Source: Liolophura sinensis (lineage: Eukaryota > Mollusca > Polyplacophora > Chitonida > Chitonidae). From it: a stretch of 64,000 bases of DNA. The stretch spans positions 23,671,385-23,735,384 of the forward strand of contig NC_088295.1 in assembly GCF_032854445.1 (NCBI RefSeq), written 5' to 3'. Under the pieces are notes generated by a model, which ran no database searches, had not been told where the DNA came from, and was given only the letters and a program-made list of their open reading frames with translations. A program made the position numbers and the translations under genes. Shown here piece by piece: positions 1-22,900 of this stretch (its first letter is position 1; the number at the start of each line of letters is the position of its first letter).

Positions 1-1292
1 TAATAATCTCACATACACGTCTGCATGTAATTATAACATTTAGACACCCCTCTCGAGAGGGTAGCGTACCTGTATGCCTACAATGATTGTTTTGTTATAG
101 TGATGGTGTTTTTCTTTGGCCATAAGGTGCTATAAGTCCTCATAGAAGATTATGTGCACTCAAACGATGGAGCGGTGGAACTTAGTTATAGCCGTACATG
201 CGATAACTTCCAGATTTCGAAGAATGTAACCAAATTTAAATTTAAATTGAAGAAAAGAACGAAGAACGAAGAAGTGAAACAGGCTATGGAAATACAGTTG
301 TATTTTGTTTTGACTGATTGCACGGCCTCCCATACATGCTGTTCTCAAAGTTTAAGTGAATTAATAAGAACAAGAAATGGACAATCTCTTAAAAATGATG
401 CCTTGTAATTTATTTACTAAAAATCAAATTGCTTATTTGTTCTAACTGTCTGAAGACATCTGTAATCACTTTTTCATATACTATTTGTCAGAAGAAAGTC
501 AGAAATGACTGATCACGTGGCAATTTGTAAACGCAAGGCGCCAGTGATTGGATTGGATGAGTTGTAGGCCTTATAAGTGGCAGCGGTGCACATAGAGTGT
601 CCCTTTTCCAGGTTTTCAGCATGAAAGTAAAATTTCACACCTCGATATATGGTGAGCATAGTAGACATCTGTTTTATAGAATATACATACTCGAATTTTT
701 TTAGGTGCGATTGATCAAAACTTTCTAGATGCGATTGTTTACCGGTCGTCGCCAAGTACCCGTCAGTTAAAATCGCATCCTTAACAGCAATCGCTGGATT
801 CGATCGATTCGTTGGTCGAGAGCCTGCGTGGTTGTCGGACCCATCCAACGTTTTTACCGTTTTACCGTACCCGAGAGGTCCCGTCAAACCAGATTGACAG
901 CTATATGTGTGAATGCGGACACCAAGGAACTAGATATATTGTTTGCAGAATGATCGGCAAAACCCCGTGAACTCAACAGAACACTGAGTGTATATCTTGT
1001 GTGAGTTAAATGCCAGCTCCTACCATACATGTATTATGCACAATGGTCGCAAGTCTTTGTTTATTGTCAAGTATATAACGTCACCTTTACATATGACTTA
1101 AAGCCTTATTTTTTTTTTTAATTCACAGGAACTCTCTGATCCCTTTGCATGAGGCTTGAGCACGACTGAGATATGGAAAAATCAATTTTGTCTGGAAGAT
1201 CGACAGCATGTAATTCATTAATTCTTCATTCTGTGTCACATTCTGTTGACTTCTTGTAGATTTTGATTTGTACCTTTTTTAAAGTCTTTGGT

Positions 1293-1370
1293 TTGACACG
1301 ACCCGGGTTTGATCACGGGGTTCCCGACTTTGAAGCGGACGCTCTAACCATTGGGCCACCGAAGCGGTCC
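1293..1370 (-). repeat. tRNA-like SINE head
   Basis: The - strand reads GGTGGCCCAATGGTTAGAGC (A-box-like) and then TGATCAAACCCGGG (B-box-like) at tRNA spacing. Stem pairing is poor and no CCA-adjacent acceptor arm is evident, so a tRNA-derived SINE piece is more likely than a working tRNA gene. Confidence 0.5.
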
Positions 1371-1670
1371 AATATTTTTTTAGGCTATAGCCAGGATGAA
1401 ATAAAGACGTATACTTTAGTACAGTGTATGTTGAACTACACCTTAATGTGCTTACCTTAATCAATTGGAAAATTTTCATTAAATGAAAACTGGCATGAGT
1501 GTAAATTCATAAGCATTATTACAACCTTTAAAAGGTCTACATTCATAAATGTTACAATTAGTTCGTAAATTATCACCTGATCAAGCGTAAAACCTCGCAT
1601 AATGACACTATATGAGAAATTAGGAGCTAAGTTTTGACAGGTTGTCTGTACAGATAAAAATTCACGTGAC

Positions 1671-1806
1671 CAAGGAAGTCTCTCACCAGTGCGGTCCACC
1701 AGCAACCTGCGGATGGTCGTGGGTTTCCTCCCACCATAATGCTGGCTGCCGTCGTGAAATATTCTTGAGTACGGCGTAAAACACGAATCAAATAAATAAA
1801 TAAATA
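1671..1806 (+). repeat. SINE copy, 5'-truncated
   Basis: Holds the family core ATGGTCGTGGGTTTCCTCCC, then GAAATATTCTTGAGTACGGC and an (AAAT)n tail. The same order recurs at 32325, 34846, 36248 (reverse) and 39655. Confidence 0.8.
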
Positions 1807-3369
1807 CAGGGTGCGCACAGCCCTTGAAACTCCTTGAAAGTACTTGAAAAATACAATTTCATTTTCAAGTACTTGAAAGTCTTTGAAAAAGACAAATACT
1901 CCTGGAAACTCTCTTGAAAATTTTAGATTGTCCCGAACTTAATTATTGCCTGCTGACCGCCGAGTCTATATCGGGAGCTCGCAGATAATTTCCCCATAAT
2001 CAGAACTTCCGCTGGCACTCGCCACTGTCGGAAATTTAAAATTTGAAAAATGCGAATATTTTTCGAGACAAGTTTATTTACTTAAGAAAAAATACAAACG
2101 TTATACAAAATCTACCATGAGAGTTTTCTGGGGTTTTTAGCAGATTTTCGTAATTTTTCTAATTAAAATAATCCACTTACTTTCATTTCAAACGGCCTCA
2201 TCTCGGCGAAACAACAAAAACACACTTGTAAAACGATTACTTAACATAAATCTATGAAAGGGGTTCAGCTTTGTTGCAAGTTGACTTACATTAAGTAAGG
2301 CTTGAAATTATTTTTATTAAATAACGAATAAGAATCATGGCATTTTGGGGGATGCCTTTCATCACCAATTGTAAAAAAAAACATTATCAAGGGAGATAAA
2401 TCAAGGTAGAGTTACACCTGTGAATGAAGTTACCTACCATGAAAAATGTAAACTTTTCCACTTAATAAACTATTTTTTTTATCCGAAGTAAATGTTTCAG
2501 AATATGTGCCGTTACATAAATGTGTACGCCGTCTGGTTTTCTCCTGTCAGACTGTGTTACTCCAATGTACTGATCATAATGTTGCATTTAAATAAGCTGA
2601 ACTTACAGATTAATTACGTAACAAATTTTTCTGATAGAGGAAATTACATTTTACTAGAATCTTACAAAAAGGTTGAAAAAAGGATTGATTTTTTCCCCTA
2701 AAAACAAAAACATGCTGCCAAGCATTGGTCCATTATCTTTAGGGCAGTTGTTCTAAATGTAACGTTTGGTAAACTCCAGATATAGCTGGAAGAAACCAAA
2801 CTGATTCTAGCAGCTACACCAAGGCAGATAAAAACGAATTACAGAAGGAGACCTATAGAGTCATGGCCACTAAGGAAGTATGGCTAAAGAAAAATAGTAT
2901 TTACTACAAAAGATGACTTAAGTGACTGGCAAAAAATACTGACCCAGAGGAAGCCCTGCATAATGATATATTGCATTCATTTTTTTTTACTGAACCGAGG
3001 CCGAATCAAAGAATGTGTCGCATTACAGAGGTGAAGGGCAGATATTTCTTGCAAAAGCAAGCGTACTATTCAATATACATGCATGCAAATTAAAGCATCT
3101 ATAATTCAGACTTAAAATATAGTCTATAATTTGCATTAGCTTTAAAAATGACAAAAACCTCCTGGAAAACTCCTCGAATTTCATTTTCATATACCTGTAC
3201 GAAATAAAAAGCTCATTATGCTCACTTTAATATTCTGTATGCACAGCATTCCCAGTGTATGTATACTGGGATATATTGTTGTATGTATGTAACCAAGTCT
3301 CCAGTGGAAAACCTCCGAAATCTACTAATCTATGTACTTGTAAAAGGTGTCAATTGTCATGTATTTCAG

Positions 3370-14106
<10,737 letters not shown>

Positions 14107-14717
14107 AAATCAATCAAGACTTTATCTATTGTCTTGTACTTAGGCTGTCTAATTTTTTTTTTGTTTTTGGCAGACGTAATTCATCAGACCTTCACCTTAG
14201 AATAATATACATTTGTGAATGGGAGATATTTGAAGTAAACTTTGAAAACAGTAAATCATTTAAATGTAGCGATACCTTTCCATTTGTTTCATGAATTGAA
14301 CATAACGATGAGAAGACAACCTGATAGATTTTACAATGAGGTGTGATTGAATACCGATGAATCCTTCTTGCCAAGTCGGACAATTAGTCGCAAATTTAAC
14401 TAAATATAATGTTTAATAATTGGATTGTCGACACTGATTCATTACAGTGTATATAGTTTTCATTTTTACATTATAAGTGAATGCATACACTATCGGCAAC
14501 TATTTTGTACTCATACTGTATGTATGCCTTAACAACTTATGGATTATTTGGAGATTTAAGTACATATAATGTGTGAATATCGGAGTGGTCAACATTGATT
14601 CATTATATTCGTTATTACTGTATATATAGTTCTCAGTTTTAGATGATAGGTGAATACGGATACAATCTGCAGTCATTGTGCTCATATGTAGGTCTAGCTT
14701 AACAATTTATGAATTGT

Positions 14718-14750
<33 letters not shown>

Positions 14751-14751
14751 G
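14718..14751. repeat. AT dinucleotide microsatellite
   Basis: Alternating TA/AT tract with one interruption (ATATACAT), within the putative 3' UTR of gene 1. Confidence 0.85.
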
Positions 14752-15291
14752 TTATGGATATTGATTCATAACACTGTTTAGTTTACAGTTTTACATTGTA
14801 CTAACGTGAATGCAGATATCATCTACAATTGTTTGTATTCATGGTGAATGTCTGCAAATGCATCTTGTTACATCTTTCATTAATGGATAGCACAGGTTTC
14901 ACATTTTTACAGCAACATTATAAACATCTGTACGAATAACTGGACCTTTATAGTACCCTGTTATGAGTGTTTAATAAGCTGCCTGTGGTGTCTTCTCTTT
15001 ACTAGGGAGCGTCTTTATGGTGGGTAAACCCCCAATGTCTAGCAAGTTGCCGGTGACCTTTCTCACTGGTGACCTACAGATCAAATGAGGGACATGGATT
15101 TGTCTGCAGTTGGTTATTTTACAGTATGTAGGACATGGATAAAATTTTGAAATATTTAATTGCTTTTATTCACCAATAAATTGTATAAATGTTTCTTATT
15201 TTGGGGTGAGTTTATATAAGCTTAGAGAAGAATTTTAAAATGCCCTTGTTTGTTGTACTAATATTTTTTTATGCTTTACATTGTTGCATCA

Positions 15292-15297
15292 AATAAA
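15292..15297 (+). terminator. Polyadenylation signal candidate for gene 1
   Basis: AATAAA followed by a T-rich stretch (CTTTCTTTCTTATATTTTT), about 1.2 kb past the stop codon at 14106. This is the usual arrangement of a cleavage signal with a U-rich downstream element. Confidence 0.5.
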
Positions 15298-15383
15298 ACT
15301 TTCTTTCTTATATTTTTAAGTATTATAGTGTTTAGTGTTTGTTATATTCCCGAAGGGAAAGGAGAAAGGTCAAGTATTTCTTA

Positions 15384-15979
15384 AGTCCCGTCCAGACTAT
15401 CCAACATCACTCAACTTTTGTTCACTGAACAGCAAGTCGAATGCTGCTGAGGTAAGCTGAGTGTCCTGTCCACACTACAAATCAGATGGGTCAACTTTGT
15501 TCAACAGTGTTGACGTGAGTTCAACGATGTTGAGCTGTGTTTTTTTCGATAAATTGGAGGGAAATCTCTATATTTTCTCTCCAGTGCACGAGACACAGTG
15601 GCGAGCAGCCGAAAGAATCGTATCGTGGGTTTATTAGCTGTCCTTATTGCCATGGCTGTTCGGCGTAGAAGACGCCTCATCATGAGACCAGTTTCTCTCT
15701 TTTGTCGCCATTTTGCCCAGATCATGTGCTTTAAGACAGTCACGTTATTTCTACACGCCCGCTGATTGGCTACTTTCACTCAACTTCACCCAACTTGTTG
15801 ACAAAAAATACACATGGACATTTCCGATTCAACCTTGTTGGACAGTGTTGAGTGTTGTTGAACGAAGTTGAGGAACCCGTCCAGACTACTGAACACGTCT
15901 CAACTTGTTCACTCAACTTTAAGTTGACTCTTATTGAGTCAACAAAAGTTGAGTGATGTTGGATAGTCTGGACGGGGCT
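15384..15979. mobile_element. Harbinger-like MITE, 596 bp
   Basis: Terminal inverted repeats of about 42 bp begin AGTCCCGTCCAGACTATCC on the left, and the right end is its reverse complement with about two mismatches. TTA flanks both sides (15381-15383 and 15980-15982), the 3-bp duplication typical of PIF/Harbinger elements. An open frame of 92 codons on the - strand (15501-15779), rich in Arg, is not a recognisable transposase. Class is inferred from duplication length, not from a protein. Confidence 0.85.
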
Positions 15980-15982
15980 TTA

Positions 15983-18900
15983 GTTAAAACGTCAATCCAA
16001 CACGTGACTTCAACAGTCGTTATTTATATAAATTCATGTAAGACTTGTGAGTAGGCCTAGATATGCCAAATGATGACGACCCTGGTTAGCACCTGAATGA
16101 TTTTGACAACCTGGAAACCCGTAAATTTTTTTTAACCGTGAGGTAAAAACCCTTATCTATAGTCAGATAGGCGCGGCGACGTTGTGTGGTAACATGTCAG
16201 GAAGAGCCAATATATAACGAATCGTATGATAAGTCAACATTAATAACTAACTAAAATACCTGCTCATGATATTTGACATGGAGTCAAGTCTGATAAATTT
16301 CCAGCCATCAAAAAAAGGGAATCAAAAATCAATGGCGTTTTAAACATACAAATGTCGAAAAGGAAAACAATGTATATAGGTATACTCAATGCTTTGGACA
16401 TTCACTCAAATGTTTCTGAACATTACGGAAACATAAACTAAGCCCTTGAAGTGAATGCTGTGTCTTTAAACTCAACATAGCGTCAGCCACTAAATCTGAA
16501 TTAATTAGTAAAGGGGTATTCCAGAAATGTTTTAAAAATATTTAAAGCATTCTACGCCGCTTATAAACATTCTACGCGGCTTATGAACAAAATAAATAGC
16601 AAACAATCGTCAGTGGCCACCACTCATTTGGTGACGCCATTTTGCAATGTTATAGCTATCTAGAGTGACGTCACACAACCTAGAATCTCTCCCGTACCAT
16701 CGGTATTAAACAATGTGACGACGTGAAATTACAAACAAAAACGCCTGATAACCAACCAAAGAGTGTCAGCTCTTTCTTTTAGTTTGGCACTCGGTCAGAG
16801 AGTTGTTCGTGGACACAAGAGTGGTGTTTTAGCAGTCCTGCTCGTCCTCGTCCTGCATGGATGTAAGCACTAGGACTAGCTGGCTGTATCGACCTCAGGG
16901 AATTTACTTTCCTCAGCAAAGTATGTGGTGGGCGACGAGGACGTTCTATCCTAAGGGCGCATGATAGAAGGCCATTAAACCGTTCTACCGCAAAGAATTT
17001 TGCTGGAATGGCTGCGGCTCAGCTCTGACTAGATACTAATGAACTTTCCCACTTGTAGGCCCACAGATAACCTCCGAGTACTACAAGTGGTGACGGCCTA
17101 GCCTGCTTTCAAAAAACGTTTGACTGCTTATGTTCACCTAGACCTCACAAACAGTTAACCGAGAATACACAAATTCTCTCCGCGGGGCTAGAACTGAACG
17201 TGCCTCTCCTAAGTCCGAACGAACACGGACATTTTAACCACCTGGACATAACGCTATATATCGTGAACGTATAAGTCTGTAGCAGATTAACATAAAATGT
17301 ACATGTAATTGAGTCAACTCTGTGATTGAAAATTGCATATCACATTTATTTAATTACAAATTATAAGGCGAAAAAATATGTCCGGTCAAATACTACCTTC
17401 CAAAAACTTATATTTGGGACATAATTACTGCGGGCCGTAATTTCCTCCACGCGACAGGGAGATTAATACTTAGAATCCTCTCTGCATAACGTTCCAAGGA
17501 GGAGTTATATTGCAAAAGATCATGACAATGTCAGAATGCGGCGTTATAGACCCAGTACAAAAACATTAACTACATCATATGTTATTATACAACGACACAA
17601 GACAAACCATCTTAACTACATAATGTAATAATGTACTTGCATGTATAAAGTTGTAGAAGAATTCACCTGCCTGTATACAAAAGAGGTGGTATTGTATTCT
17701 GTGATGATACAAATACCTATATAGCTAATACAGACAGTAAGAGACATCTTACCATACATAATCGAAAATGTTGAAAGCTGTGGGTAACACATGAATTAAG
17801 CGATGAATAAAATAACGTTTTACACACACAATTAACTGAAGTGAAGGACAAATGAGACAAATCAAAAGGCGATAAAGCCCAGTTAAACAGCTGACAACGA
17901 AATGGATCATGTATTTGGAGACACCAAACACAAATAAATATGTTCATGAGAAATCGAAATGTTGGTATATTCACCAGCGGTTGATGCACATCACACATCA
18001 CCTCTGTAAAGGCGGTGGTTTGGAGAATAAGTAGTGGCGGTATTATTCTCTCATATGATAATACCACACATATATGAGATTCTCTGTACATCTAGTATAC
18101 AATTTACAGACACACATAAAACTGATCTTTTCAATACTATAGTAATAGTTATAATGCTGTCTACAAATAAGGCCACATTTCGATTTAGATAATATTGAAA
18201 CTTAAATCAAACCCCATTCCTTTTACGATAGACAAAAAAATCCACGTTACTTGTTAATGAAAGCAAAATTAAGATAAAAGTTTTACTGGTATTTTTTGCA
18301 CCCAATGGATACACACGTCATCACAGTTTTAGTTAAAACCATGAAATGCTTTCGCCAATGCCTTGTCAATCTCTGCTTCTCTTCTTTCAGCACATCCTAT
18401 ATATCTGGATTCTTGGTTATTGCTGCGAAAATGAAGCCTATTCGTCTGTTTCAAATAAAGCACTACTGCAATGCCTTCATTCTCGCGTGAGCATAGACCT
18501 ATAATTGTTCAGATCAAACCTTTCTTTAATAATGTGTATCAAAGCGCAATACTGTCTTTTGCACTGTATTATTGGGGGCCATTTCCACAGCAAGAAAAAC
18601 TTTGGTATTAGAGATCTCAACATTTCAATAGTGTTTCATTGTTGCATTATTAAAAAAAAAAAGAAACTGTTTATCCTTCTATCATAATACTGATTATAAG
18701 TATAATATTCTTGAGTATGGTGTTAAACATCAGTCAAATAAATAAATAAATAAACCAAGCTTTATATGTATTTGGCCTTAGTTCAGTATATACGGCCCTC
18801 TGGAATCGATCTCTGCGTTCACTAAACAAGTATCTATCCTTCAGTGAAAGCGTGGCTAATTCGTGTAAACATGTCTGATATCCAAATCAATGGCAACTAC

Positions 18901-19145
18901 TGTAAAGTTTTATTACGCCGCTGTCAATGTCACGTAAGGAATGTTAATGAGAAAAAGAGAGCAGAAATATTACAGAGTACCAACATTCCTTTTCCTTGTC
19001 AAGCTGTTTTAATATTGTATAAATCTTGAAAGTAGACTATTCCTAAAGCATACAGTATTTTAAAAAATTCAAATATAATAATCCATAAAAGCTCTTTATA
19101 CTGAAGTATTACAATAGTTACAGTGAGTTGTACACACAGATATTA
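15983..19145. other. Region between genes 1 and 2, no gene seen
   Basis: Convergent intergenic region. A 35-codon open frame at 16858-16965 reads like protein (M-D-V-S-T-R-T-S-W-L-Y) but has no context. A short near-duplicate lies at 16545-16590, and a SINE tail at 18697-18756. A reverse AATAAA at 18908-18913 could serve gene 2. Confidence 0.5.
18697..18756 (+). repeat. SINE tail fragment
   Basis: ATATTCTTGAGTATGGTGTT then AAACATCAGTC and (AAAT)n. Confidence 0.65.
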
Positions 19146-19994
19146 CTAGGCTGGTATTAAAGGATCCTGGTTGTGTGGAGGAGTGGATCCGCTGTATGCC
19201 TGAGAATTCTGCTGTAAGAAAACAGAACGAATGTCATCATGTCAACCAAAAGAGACAACGTCAGAAATGTTAATCCAAGATGACAATTCCAAAGAAAACC
19301 ATAATCACTATTCTGGTTATGTTACAAAAGCAAAACACGTCACGGCATCAACTATGTCTAAATTCCTCTTGAGCTTATCTGAACAATTTTGTTTTAACAC
19401 CTAACAGACAGCAGAAAAGACTTATGAGTAAAGCACTTGAAAAAGCGTATTACATTCGTAGGGCTTTGGGATGTATCAGTACCATAAAGACACTAAACTG
19501 CTGATTTGCAAAGTAAACTTCAATTTTCCAAAACATTTAACATTCAAAAATTTAAATGACGTTCGTCCATTTGTTGTAATCTCAGCAACACCCAATTTTA
19601 TTAGTAGAATTTGTCTATTTTTATGGAAGGTCATGCATGCATTTGCACATCACACGCGAGGTAAAGCAGACCAGGTTTCAGGAGTTGGAAATTTATTAGA
19701 GCTGCTATTGTATGAATGGTTTATCACGATGAACCAAAACTCTCTTACACTTTGGTTGCGAAATTAATTTATTGAATTTTGCCTTAAAGGTGTAGGTTCA
19801 AATCAATGAATCAAATACTTTGGATTGACGTTTCACTCAATCAGTCAATGAAACAAGATTTAAACTGATCTGAAATATAACGAATTTGAAAGCTATTTTC
19901 ACATGTTGCTGCCTTGCTGTGGGGTATAAGATAGATCAACCTACTTTTGGTGCTGCAGAATACTGGACGGGAGACGGCACAGTAACTGGAGGGG
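19146..19994 (-). CDS. Gene 2 cytoplasmic tail exons (19945-19994, 19146-19211)
   Basis: The 50-nt exon reads P-P-V-T-V-P-S-P-V-Q-Y-S-A-A-P-K and leaves in phase 0 at donor GTAGGT. The next exon, after CTTACAG, reads Q-N-S-Q-A-Y-S-G-S-T-P-P and ends at TAG 19148-19146. The tail is short, at about 45 residues, and rich in Pro, Gln, Ser and Tyr. The chain was accepted because phases agree at each junction and because gene 3 has the same two-exon tail plan. Confidence 0.7.
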
Positions 19995-22900
19995 CTGGAA
20001 ACACAAAACACGACATTAATATCAGCATAACGTTATCTTTACGCTACCTTATTAAGCAACAGCCCCTGGAATATGGCTCATCCCAACGGCCAGTTATTAT
20101 GTAATATGTAGGGGCATGCAAGGGCAGATTTAACCAAAATTGTACTCGATCTCTTAATAGTTTGCTTTGACAAGTTTTCACATACTGTATTATGATTTGA
20201 ATGATTTGAAGAACCACGTGCAAAAAGTCGCAATTAGATGTACAAAAATAGGATAATAATAAAAAACGTTATATACACATACAGTGAGGATGTTATGTTC
20301 CAATAGCTATTTAAAGTAACTGAAAACTTTACGGAAAAGAATTTACATTACTAGTTCAAATGCACCTGATCTGTGCCTTTATCACTGTGTTATACCTTGT
20401 CTGAACAGTCGGAATTTGATCATGACGAAGATTACAATCGCTCCGAGAATGGCTACGGAGCCAATCGACACCCCAATTATGAGTCCTACTGGCACTCTAG
20501 AATCTGTATATAAAGAACAGGCATCCGCCATATTACCATTTGTGTAAAGCTTATGACTTGGTTAAAACAGCAATGGATAAAGGGCTGAATAAATCCTGAT
20601 TTAGACTGACTAATTTAATTTTGTATTCAATATCTTGTACAGGTTTGAAGACGTCTGAATTCGGCTACTTATACCTGTCACAAGCTTGTACAATTCAAAC
20701 CGAAATTTGTTTTGTTACATCTTACAAAAAGAAGAATCATGACCATGCGCATTGACGAAGACATGGCTATAACATATAAACTAAAGTCTCGACAGACATG
20801 GTCCTAATGAATAAAACATGCTAAACATATTAAACAATATATGGTCATTTCTATCATTGACATCTACCTTGCCATAGTCTACCAGATTATTGTTACTGTC
20901 TTGATTGTATCGTGTGTATTGTTATTTACACAAAAGATGATTAGAGGAAATCTGATACATTGCTTAGTAGTTTTAAGAAGAACATTCCTACGACTCCTAA
21001 TATTTCAGGCTCAAAAATCGTAAGTCTTACCACTGCCATAGTCAATTGTAAATTCCTTGCAGACGACACCGACATCCTGGGAATGGTCACAACTAGACCA
21101 AGCTAACACGTATTCACACTCTTTGATTGAAGACTCAAAGCCATAACAGCTTGTATTTGTCAGCCAGATTTTCCCTGTACCTGGTTGGTAGGTTCCTTTG
21201 TCAGCTACTGACGCAAGCGTGCTGAAGAGAGAACCACAAAGGAAAGTCAGACAGGTCTCCTTACACATTTCCAGGGCTTCCTTTAGCCATTACTTGGAAA
21301 AGCATCCGACTTCTCTGTTCTGTGTATACTTACACTATAGGCCAAGTGAGCTTAGTCACAAATATGTTTACCTGAAATGGATAGTTGAAAAGCTGACACT
21401 ACTGACAGTCTCTGTAGTTTCTTTTCAGCATGTATGTATGTATGTACGCATGTATGTATTCTTTGGATTTACGTCGTTTTTTAGTCATATGACGACGAGG
21501 GTTCAATATGTGTTTGTTGTTCATTATGTGAATACATAATACATATATTGTATCTTCTTGTGACAGGGTGAGTCCATGGTACCAACGTGCTGCCGCCACT
21601 GCAGTATCATGCTGAAGACACAAGACGTGATATGTTCCCCAAATCTGTGGTTTCCATCAAGACACCTCAAATGACACTTACTACGATGAACAAACAAAAT
21701 CGTAATTATCCCCTTATGAGCCATTCATTTCTCCCTCAGAGAAGACGGCCAGTATTGTAATTCTGTAAATCCAAATCCACAGACTGACCTGGGTAAGCCT
21801 AACTGTCGACAAACTGTCTTGGCATTATCCCTATCAAACTGTTCATCACAAATGGTTCCCCATTCTCCCATCAGCATGATCTCTACACGACTGGGTTTGG
21901 AGTCGGCTTCTCCAACAAGGCGCAGTGTGAAATCTTCTATCCTATTTGCAGGTGCTTCTCCTGGAAATACACGGAAAATCTGTCCACATTTTGGCATAAA
22001 TCCAGATATTGGACAATCGCTCCAATACTGGACATACATACGGTAGTATCTGACTTCTTACAAAACGAATATAGTCTTTAGAATCAAGTAGTTGCTGAGA
22101 AATGTTGTTGGTGTATCAAGAGGACTTTCTCATTTTTGACCTTTCCCCAATTCAATTCTATATCAGAGCTTGATTTAATAAGCTCAGGGCTAATTCAAGC
22201 TGGCAGCTGACCGCTATTATAGCATAACGCACTTTCAGTGTATATCTTGCCAAAGTATACACAGTGGTTCCACTATATAATAGACCCTTATCCATGTAGG
22301 AAGTATAATATCCAAACGGCTGTATGTTCAATGTATCCCAGTTAGGGTCAAGCGCGAAGATGCCAAAATTTAAGTTAAAAATGCATGAAATGGCCTATTT
22401 AATTAAAAAGAACCTAAAATTCTTTCACAATTTGAGATGTATGAAATAAGCACAAACCGCACTGGACAGCGACTGCCGCATTGGGTAATCTTGCACATCT
22501 TGGGCGCCCAATATAGTAGTGTTCACAATCTAAAATAGATGTTTCGGATCCTTTGCATTTCACTCCGCCAAGCCAAATGTGGCTATCACCAGGTGTTGGG
22601 AATATATCAGGGTTAACAACTTCTGCACCAGCTCTAAAAGAAAGAGAATACAGCAATCAGTTGGATTTTCCTCTGCTGGTGATAGACACTATGCCTTCGC
22701 CGCCGCGTTAAATTTAATCACTTTTGTCAAAGCAAATCTTTAAGTAGTAATGTCATATATCAAAATCTTCCCTATGTCCAGTAGAAAAGAATATATCTAC
22801 TACCATATTAGACAAACATGCTAATCTTATTGAGTAAGTGAGAAACACAATGGTTTTTAGGCCGATCATATGAACTACAAAACAGCACTAACTACTAACA

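Larger units (their letters stand above)
1..3369. other. Upstream region of gene 1, no gene seen
   Basis: AT-rich, no exon-like pattern. It holds a tRNA-like SINE head (1293-1370, - strand) and one SINE copy (1671-1806). The first exon and promoter of gene 1 should lie here, but no phase-1 ATG exon could be chosen safely. Confidence 0.5.
14107..15320 (+). other. Gene 1 probable 3' UTR
   Basis: This AT-rich stretch without coding signal follows the last stop. It holds an AT microsatellite and ends near an AATAAA signal at 15292-15297. The extent is inferred from the signal only. Confidence 0.5.

Noticed and set aside
154-408. 84-codon frame with three to four Cys as an SRCR exon
   Set aside because: The Cys spacing does not fit, no acceptor and donor give phase 1 and 2, and the text is Lys-rich low complexity.
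1293-1370. Functional tRNA gene on the - strand
   Set aside because: A- and B-box-like text is present, but the acceptor and anticodon stems do not pair well; treated as a SINE head.
15501-15779. Arg-rich 92-codon frame as a Harbinger gene
   Set aside because: It lies inside the MITE and lacks any transposase or DNA-binding motif that I can recognise.
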